12,851 bases of DNA from Gammaproteobacteria bacterium (GTDB lineage Bacteria > Pseudomonadota > Gammaproteobacteria > Steroidobacterales > Steroidobacteraceae), in the NCBI GenBank assembly GCA_010031985.1, contig RGYP01000024.1:1-12851 (forward strand), given 5' to 3'. Of this stretch, positions 7,986 to 12,851 are shown piece by piece. A program made the translations under genes and the position numbers. Under the pieces are notes generated by a model. That model searched no databases. It was not told where the DNA came from and worked only from the letters and a program-made list of their open reading frames with translations. Every line of letters begins with the position of its first letter. Positions within the stretch are counted from its first letter, which is position 1.

Positions 7986-9220
7986 ACGCAGAAATGACGA
8001 TGCCCGCCTACGACGTGGCGCGCGTGCGCGCCGATTTTCCGATTTTGGCGACCACCGTGCGCGGCAAGCGGCTGGCCTTTCTGGACACTGCGGCCTCTGC
8101 ACAGCGACCGCTCGCCGTGATCGAGGCGGTCGATCGTTACGAGCGCAGCAGTCATGCCAACGTACACCGCGGCGTGTACGAGCTGAGTCAAAAAGCCACC
8201 GACGCCTTCGAGGGTGCTCGCGAGCGGGTGCGTCGCTTCCTCAACGCGGCCAGTATCAAAGAAATCGTCTTCACTCGCGGCACGACCGAATCCATCAACC
8301 TCGTCGCACAGTCCTGGGGTCGCCGCCTCGGGCCGGGCGATGAAGTGCTCATTACCTGGATGGAGCATCACGCGAACATCGTGCCGTGGCAGATGCTCTG
8401 CGAGCGTACCGGTGCAGTGCTCAAGGTGGCACCGATCGATGCGCGTGGCGAGCTCGATCTCGACGCCTTCCGCGCCCTGCTCTCACCGCGCACCAAGCTC
8501 GCGGCCTTCACGCAAGTGTCGAACGCTCTCGGCACCGTACTACCCATTCGCGCCATGATCGATGCCGCGCATGCGGTCGGCGCAATGACGCTGCTCGATG
8601 GTGCGCAGGCCGTGGCGCATGAGCGGGTCGACGTACGCGCGCTCGGCTGCGACTTCTACGTCTTTTCGAGTCACAAGCTTTACGGACCGACCGGGCTCGG
8701 CGTGCTGTGGGCGCGCGAGGCCGTGCTGCGCGACATGCCGCCCTGGCAAGGCGGTGGCGACATGATCCTCACGGTGAGTTTCGCCAAAACCACCTACAAC
8801 GAGCTGCCCTATCGCTTCGAAGCCGGCACGCCGCACATTTCGGGGGCGGTCGGTCTGGCGGCGGCCATCGACTATCTCGAAGCACTGGGCATCGAGCGCG
8901 TGCACGCGCACGAACAGGCGCTGCTGGCGCGCGCGACCCGCGCTCTGCGCGCCGTTTCCGGGCTGCGTATCATTGGCGAGGCCAAAGAAAAAACCGGTGT
9001 GATCTCATTCACGCTCGAGGGCATACACCCCCACGATCTCGGCACGATCCTCGATGACGAGGGAGTCGCCGTGCGTACAGGACATCACTGCGCGATGCCG
9101 GTGATGGAATTCTTCGATGTACCGGCGACGGCACGTGCGTCCTTCGGCTGCTACACCGACGACGCCGACATCGATCAACTGCTGCGTGCGCTCGGCAGGG
9201 CACGCGAGGTGTTCGGCTGA
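7982..9220 (+). CDS. sufS: SufS, cysteine desulfurase (PLP enzyme)
   Basis: SufS converts L-cysteine to L-alanine and holds the sulfur as a persulfide for SufU. The 412-residue type II desulfurase has the PLP-binding Lys232 in SSHKLYGPTGLG and the persulfide Cys370 in RTGHHCAMP, a constant offset of six from E. coli SufS (Lys226, Cys364). Other hallmarks are ANVHRGVYELSQKAT near residues 59-73 and FTRGTTESINLVA near 97-109. The GTG at 7982 overlaps the sufD stop; ATGs four and six codons later are equally possible, so the exact N-terminus is uncertain. The stop overlaps sufU as TGATG. Confidence 0.97.
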   Translation: MNAEMTMPAYDVARVRADFPILATTVRGKRLAFLDTAASAQRPLAVIEAVDRYERSSHANVHRGVYELSQKATDAFEGARERVRRFLNAASIKEIVFTRGTTESINLVAQSWGRRLGPGDEVLITWMEHHANIVPWQMLCERTGAVLKVAPIDARGELDLDAFRALLSPRTKLAAFTQVSNALGTVLPIRAMIDAAHAVGAMTLLDGAQAVAHERVDVRALGCDFYVFSSHKLYGPTGLGVLWAREAVLRDMPPWQGGGDMILTVSFAKTTYNELPYRFEAGTPHISGAVGLAAAIDYLEALGIERVHAHEQALLARATRALRAVSGLRIIGEAKEKTGVISFTLEGIHPHDLGTILDDEGVAVRTGHHCAMPVMEFFDVPATARASFGCYTDDADIDQLLRALGRAREVFG

Positions 9221-9693
9221 TGGATCTCAAAGATCTCTATCGTGACGTGATTCTCGATCACAACAAGCAACCGCGGAACTTCGGACGGCTCGATCCCTGC
9301 GACACCTCCGCCGATGGCAACAATCCGCTTTGCGGCGATCGTCTGACCCTGACGCTGCGACTCGAGGGCGATCGCCTCACCGACATCCGTTTCGAAGGTA
9401 AGGGCTGCGCGATCTCCACCGCCTCCGCCTCGCTGATGACCGAGGCCGTCAAAGGCAAGGACCAAGCCGCCATCACGCGGCTACGCGAGCTCGTACACCA
9501 GACGCTCACCGCCCACGGCGAGGCGACCCTGCCACCAGCCGAGCTTGGCAAACTGGCCGCGCTTGCCGGAGTGCGCGATTACCCCGCCCGTGTGAAGTGC
9601 GCGAGCCTCTGCTGGCATACGCTCGGCGCTGCACTCGAACACCACGCACAACGCCATGCCGATCACGGTCCCGCCACCGTGTCGACCGAATAG
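9220..9693 (+). CDS. sufU: SufU, zinc-dependent sulfur transfer protein
   Basis: SufU accepts persulfide sulfur from SufS and passes it to the SufBCD scaffold. The 157-residue IscU-like protein keeps the zinc ligand set Cys38-x-Asp40 (NPLCGD), Cys63 (GKGCAISTAS) and Cys127 (ARVKCASLCW). It is SufU and not IscU: it has an insertion of about 20 residues between the second and third Cys sites, and has RVKCASLCWHTL where IscU has an LPPVK-type segment. This is the partner system best known from Bacillus, used in place of SufE. It overlaps the sufS stop by one base; an 11-bp gap precedes sufT. A second cysteine, Cys131, follows the last ligand. Confidence 0.95.
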   Translation: MDLKDLYRDVILDHNKQPRNFGRLDPCDTSADGNNPLCGDRLTLTLRLEGDRLTDIRFEGKGCAISTASASLMTEAVKGKDQAAITRLRELVHQTLTAHGEATLPPAELGKLAALAGVRDYPARVKCASLCWHTLGAALEHHAQRHADHGPATVSTE

Positions 9694-9704
9694 AACCGTC
9701 CCCG

Positions 9705-10256
9705 ATGCGCAGCCACGAAAACGAAGCCTTCACGCTGAGCCGCAACACCCATGCGGTGATGGTGCCCTCGGGCGATGCCATCGAATTGCAGGCAGGCCTG
9801 TCGGGGTTCATCACCCAGGCACTTGGCGGCAGTTTCACGCTCTACATCGAGGGCAATCTCTATCGATTGTCGGGCGAGAACGCCGACGCCATCGGCAAGC
9901 AGGCGCTCACGCCGCCGGCGCTGCCGCCCGGCGCCACCGAAGAGGACATCAAGTCGCTCGCCTGGCAACAAATGCGCAGTTGTTACGACCCCGAAATTCC
10001 GATCGACATCGTCGAATTGGGACTGGTCTACGAATGTGAGGTGGCCGCCAACGACGATGGCACACGCACGCTCGCGGTCAAGATGACGCTGACCGCGCCG
10101 GGCTGTGGCATGGGTGATGTGCTGGTGCAGGACGTCAAAGAAAAGCTCGAGATCATTCCGACCGTTGCCAAGGCCGACGTCGAGCTCGTGTTCGACCCGC
10201 CGTGGAATCAATCGATGATGTCCGAGGCCGCGCGCTTGCAGACCGGCATGATGTAA
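9705..10256 (+). CDS. sufT: SufT, MIP18/DUF59-family Fe-S maturation factor
   Basis: SufT belongs to the MIP18/PaaD (DUF59) family, which assists Fe-S protein maturation or delivery. The 183-residue protein is of the long SufT type: an N-terminal region (about 1-75) with VMVPSGDAIELQAG, then the DUF59 domain with RSCYDPEIPIDIVELGLVY (about 91-109) and the conserved APGCGMGD (Cys134), ending in a DPPW segment at 164-167. ATG 9705 is chosen because it fits the family start; the longer frame from 9597 would run through sufU and adds an Arg-rich, non-homologous stretch. It lies 11 bp after sufU and 3 bp before the Rieske gene. The precise reaction is not established. Confidence 0.93.
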   Translation: MRSHENEAFTLSRNTHAVMVPSGDAIELQAGLSGFITQALGGSFTLYIEGNLYRLSGENADAIGKQALTPPALPPGATEEDIKSLAWQQMRSCYDPEIPIDIVELGLVYECEVAANDDGTRTLAVKMTLTAPGCGMGDVLVQDVKEKLEIIPTVAKADVELVFDPPWNQSMMSEAARLQTGMM

Positions 10257-10259
10257 CCC

Positions 10260-10592
10260 ATGGCGGTGTCGTGGGTCGACATCGGCGAGGCCGCAGTGCT
10301 GCAGTCGGGCGGCAGGCTCGACGGCGAGGTGGAGGGGTTTTACGTGGCCGCGGTGCTGCTTGAGGGTGAGTTGCATGCGTTCGAAGATCGTTGCACGCAC
10401 GATGGCGAATCACTAACCGGCGCCGAACTCGAAACCGACTCGAGCACGCCTTGCGGAGTGGTCATTTGCCCACGCCACGGTGCACGATTCTGTTTGCGTA
10501 CCGGCGCGGCGCTCACACCTCCGGCTTACGAACCGCTCAAAGTATTCTCCGCCCGCATCCGCGACGGCCGCGTCGAGGTCGCAGCGCCGTGA
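10260..10592 (+). CDS. Rieske-type [2Fe-2S] ferredoxin
   Basis: This 110-residue protein is a free-standing Rieske domain, like the small ferredoxins of non-heme oxygenase systems. The cluster ligands are plain: Cys45-Thr-His47 and Cys70-Pro-Arg-His73 (ICPRHGARF), with spacing normal for the fold. No signal peptide or membrane helix is visible, so it should be a cytoplasmic one-electron carrier. No oxygenase or reductase gene is nearby. Its place after sufT suggests it could feed electrons to cluster assembly or be a client of it; that is inference. It begins 3 bp after sufT and overlaps the next gene as GTGA. Confidence 0.93.
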   Translation: MAVSWVDIGEAAVLQSGGRLDGEVEGFYVAAVLLEGELHAFEDRCTHDGESLTGAELETDSSTPCGVVICPRHGARFCLRTGAALTPPAYEPLKVFSARIRDGRVEVAAP

Positions 10593-11110
10593 GACGCATC
10601 ACACTGGTGCGTCACGGGCACGCCGCGGCGCACGCCGAGGGTGGCGACTTCCAGCGACCGCTCGATGGGCGTGGTCGCCGGGAGGTGGCCCAAACCGCCA
10701 CCGCCATCCGTGATCGAATCGGTGCGCCCTCGCTGATGCTGGCGAGTTCCGCCGTACGCACGACGCAAACCGCCACCATTCTGCGAGATCGTCTGAGCAC
10801 GCCCGATACGACGCTGCCGCTGGTGTTCGAACGTAGCCTCTACCACGCCGACTGGTCGCATTTGCTCGAAGTGCTGCAGGCGAGTGACGATGCGACGCCT
10901 CACCTGCTGCTCGTCGGTCACAACCCGGGAATTTCGGAGCTGGCACTGCGCTGGTCGCGGCACTTCCCGGAATATGCAGATTTTCAGGGATTCGGCACCG
11001 CGGGTTGGTGCTCAGCGACCTTCGCCGCCGCAGCCACCGCTGCAGCCACAGCCGACCTCTCCGGTCTCAGCGTACCGATCGAGGCCTTTTTTTCGCCAGC
11101 GCCGCTCTGA
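10589..11110 (+). CDS. SixA-like phosphohistidine phosphatase (histidine phosphatase family)
   Basis: The 173-residue product is a small histidine phosphatase of the SixA branch. The catalytic RHG motif is at residues 8-10 (LVRHGHAAAH), and a second active-site histidine sits in LLLVGHNPG. SixA in E. coli dephosphorylates histidines of phosphotransfer proteins. GTG 10589 is chosen because the protein then begins MRRITLVRHG, the usual distance before the motif, and overlaps the Rieske stop as GTGA; the frame is open further upstream, but that part lies inside the Rieske gene. The C-terminal part has an Ala-rich stretch from a 12-bp direct repeat (11030-11053). The 3' end overlaps the convergent radical SAM gene by 44 bp. 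Substrate unknown. Confidence 0.88.
   Translation: MRRITLVRHGHAAAHAEGGDFQRPLDGRGRREVAQTATAIRDRIGAPSLMLASSAVRTTQTATILRDRLSTPDTTLPLVFERSLYHADWSHLLEVLQASDDATPHLLLVGHNPGISELALRWSRHFPEYADFQGFGTAGWCSATFAAAATAAATADLSGLSVPIEAFFSPAPL
11030..11053 (+). repeat. Short 12-bp tandem direct repeat in the phosphatase gene
   Basis: GCAGCCACCGCT (11030-11041) is followed by GCAGCCACAGCC (11042-11053), with two mismatches. It encodes part of an Ala/Thr-rich run near the C-terminus and looks like replication slippage in a low-complexity linker. Confidence 0.6.
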
Positions 11111-12851
11111 CGAAATCGCGGCGCACCGTGGTGCGCGGCACGCGGCGCATGAAGTGCGCAAACCATTCGCGCACATCGCGCTCGAGCGCCACGCCGTGCA
11201 TGTAATTGTAAAGCGCGGCATTCAAGGCCTCACCGAGTGCATCGTGATCGACACCGCTCGGATCAATGAAAGCGACATCGTTACGCGCGAAGCCGCCAAA
11301 GGGTTGCGGCGCAAGAGTCACGCCATAGGCCGCAGGCTCGCGACCCACCGGCGAATGCACCGTACAGGCAAAGCGATGGAAGAAGCCCGATTGAATGCAG
11401 CCCTCTTCGAATAGCTGCCGAACGTATTCGAGCGAGTCGATGGTCTCGCCCACGGTCTGCGTCGGAAATCCGTACATGAGATAGGCATGCACCAGGATGC
11501 CGGCATCGCTGAACGCCCGCGTGACCTGCGCCACCTGCGCCACCGACACGCCTTTTTTCATCAGTTGCAGCAGACGATCCGCGGCCACCTCGAGCCCACC
11601 GGTGATGGCGATGCAACCACTCTGCGCGAGCAAGCGACACACCTCGGGCGAGAAGGTTTTCTCGAAGCGGATATTTCCCCACCAGGAGATCACCCGGCCG
11701 CGGCGCAACAGCTCTGCGGCCATCGCCTTCAACGCCTTGGGCGGCGCAGCCTCGTCAACGAAATGAAAACCGCTCTCCCCCGTCTCGGCGACCACGGCCT
11801 CGATGCGATCCACGAGCAGCGCCGCATTCGCCGCCTCGTAACGTGAGATGTAATCGAGGGAGATATCGCAGAAGCTGCATTTGCGCCAATAGCAGCCGTG
11901 CGCGACGGTGAGTTTGTTCCAGCGTCCGTCCGACCAAAGACGATGGACTGGATTGAGCAGATCGAGCACCGAGAGATAGCGCCCGAGCGGCAAACCATCC
12001 CAAGTCGGCGTACCGACCTCGGCAAAAGGCACGTCGGGTTCGCGGTGATCGACGTAGCGAACTGTGCCTGTAGCTTCGATTGCCACGGCGTCTTCGCGCA
12101 GAAATGTTCGCACCAAACGCTCAGCGGATCGCCGGCCCTGCCAGTGCTCGATCAGCGCCAGCAACGGCCGCTCGCCATCATCGAGCGTCACCCGGTCAAA
12201 GTAATCGAAGACCCGTGGCTCGGCGAGATCACGCAACTCGGTGTTGACGTAACCTCCGCCTAGCACCAGCATGGTCTGGGGTGCTGCCGCACGAATCGAT
12301 TGCGCAATACGAAACGCCCCGTATACCGCACCCGGAAACGGCACGGACAATAAAACGATGTCGGGGCGATGTCGCTGCAGCGCAGCAAGCGTGAGCGCAT
12401 GCAGACGTTGATCGATCAGATTGCGCGGCGCTGCAAGCGCCGTCGCCAGCGGCTCGAACGAAGGCTCGCTCGCGGCCAGTCGCTCGGCATAGCGTACGAA
12501 CTCGAAGCCGGGATCGATCGCTTCGCGCAGCACATCCGCCAAATCATTGATGAAGAGCGTGGCGAGATGTCGGGCCCGATCATGATTGCCGAGTGCACCA
12601 AAGGCCCAGGCGAGCGGGTCGGCCTCGTCGGCGTAGACCTCAAGCGAGTGAAAGCGCGGCCCCTCGGGCAGAAACTGTCGCGAAACGATCCGATGCGCCA
12701 AGGTCGGATCACGGCCCTGCAGAAATGCGACCGTGCCGTCGATCGCCGCGTGGTACCCGGCGAACGCCGCCAAAAAGGCTTTCGATCGCGGGCCGCGCCG
12801 GCGCGCCGGAATCGCCTCGATCGCGCCACGCAACTCGGCAACACCCTCGGC
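11067..12851 (-). CDS. B12-binding-like radical SAM protein, N-terminus cut by window edge
   Basis: This large radical SAM enzyme is open to the right edge of the window. The in-frame TTG at 12833 is probably an internal Leu codon, since the frame continues without a stop to 12851. Counting from that Leu, a Rossmann-like domain resembling B12-binding regions covers about 150-240 (DIVLLSVPFPG, LVLGGGYVNTELRDL), but the DxHxxG cobalamin motif is absent. The radical SAM core follows: HGCYWRKCSFCD (Cys314, Cys319, Cys322) is CX4CX2C, not the usual CX3CX2C. GGLEVAADRLLQLMKKGVS and AYLMYGFPTQT are typical of B12-type radical SAM cores. A C-terminal region of about 100 residues is specific to this protein. 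It converges on the phosphatase gene and overlaps it by 44 bp. Substrate and reaction are not recognisable. Confidence 0.88.
   Translation of the reverse strand, partial: AEGVAELRGAIEAIPARRRGPRSKAFLAAFAGYHAAIDGTVAFLQGRDPTLAHRIVSRQFLPEGPRFHSLEVYADEADPLAWAFGALGNHDRARHLATLFINDLADVLREAIDPGFEFVRYAERLAASEPSFEPLATALAAPRNLIDQRLHALTLAALQRHRPDIVLLSVPFPGAVYGAFRIAQSIRAAAPQTMLVLGGGYVNTELRDLAEPRVFDYFDRVTLDDGERPLLALIEHWQGRRSAERLVRTFLREDAVAIEATGTVRYVDHREPDVPFAEVGTPTWDGLPLGRYLSVLDLLNPVHRLWSDGRWNKLTVAHGCYWRKCSFCDISLDYISRYEAANAALLVDRIEAVVAETGESGFHFVDEAAPPKALKAMAAELLRRGRVISWWGNIRFEKTFSPEVCRLLAQSGCIAITGGLEVAADRLLQLMKKGVSVAQVAQVTRAFSDAGILVHAYLMYGFPTQTVGETIDSLEYVRQLFEEGCIQSGFFHRFACTVHSPVGREPAAYGVTLAPQPFGGFARNDVAFIDPSGVDHDALGEALNAALYNYMHGVALERDVREWFAHFMRRVPRTTVRRDFVRAALAKKRPRSVR
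11121..11136. repeat. Short perfect hairpin downstream of the suf operon
   Basis: GCGCACC-GT-GGTGCGC is a perfect 7-bp inverted repeat beginning 10 bases after the phosphatase stop codon, inside the convergent radical SAM gene. It could act as a weak 3'-end stem for the suf transcript, but no T-run follows, so it is not a standard intrinsic terminator. Confidence 0.3.

Noticed and set aside
7038..8102. 354-codon minus-strand open frame opposite sufD and the start of sufS
   Set aside because: The sense strand carries intact SufD and SufS motifs; the antisense product is Arg-rich with no domain.
12831..12833. TTG as the real start of the radical SAM gene
   Set aside because: The frame continues open to the window edge and the region has no ribosome site; the codon is better read as internal Leu.

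Overview
The window reads as a compact, G+C-rich proteobacterial chromosome segment. The gene content (complete mlaFEDCB plus mlaA for outer-membrane lipid asymmetry, and a suf operon headed by an Rrf2-type regulator) points to a Gram-negative bacterium. A gammaproteobacterium near Xanthomonadales/Steroidobacterales is my best guess; it rests on family resemblance, not on a marker gene. Almost every base is coding, and neighbouring genes are joined by ATGA, GTGA or TGATG start/stop overlaps. I see no mobile element, CRISPR array, tRNA or rRNA.

Layout. (1) 1-838, plus strand: mlaA lipoprotein gene. Its first 59 bases are a perfect reverse complement of its own interior (420-478), so the 5' end is probably a fold-back artefact at a sequence end and the true start is missing. 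(2) 828-3941, minus strand: mlaF-mlaE-mlaD-mlaC-mlaB, the inner-membrane and periplasmic parts of the Mla phospholipid transport system. This operon converges on mlaA and overlaps it by 11 bp. (3) 3942-4055: a 114-bp divergent intergenic region, the only real regulatory gap, with an IscR-type operator candidate and -10-like hexamers very close to both start codons. (4) 4056-10592, plus strand: a suf operon, sufR-like regulator, sufB, sufC, sufD, sufS, sufU, sufT and a Rieske-type ferredoxin, followed through a GTGA overlap by a SixA-like histidine phosphatase (10589-11110). (5) 11067-12851, minus strand: a large radical SAM protein, cut by the window edge, converging on and overlapping the phosphatase by 44 bp.

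How the genes work together. MlaA in the outer membrane passes mislocalised phospholipids to periplasmic MlaC, which exchanges them with the MlaFEDB ABC complex. In the other operon SufS takes sulfur from cysteine, SufU carries it, the SufBCD scaffold builds the Fe-S cluster, and SufT probably helps maturation or delivery. The regulator presumably senses cluster status and represses its own operon. The Rieske ferredoxin may supply electrons; the role of the phosphatase in this operon is unknown.

Most of the window is well-known housekeeping biology and I do not see a wholly new system. The items most worth a second look are the 59-bp fold-back repeat, the Rieske-SixA tail of the suf operon, the radical SAM protein with a CX4CX2C cluster motif, the tandem-repeat start region of mlaC, and the divergent mla/suf promoter region.
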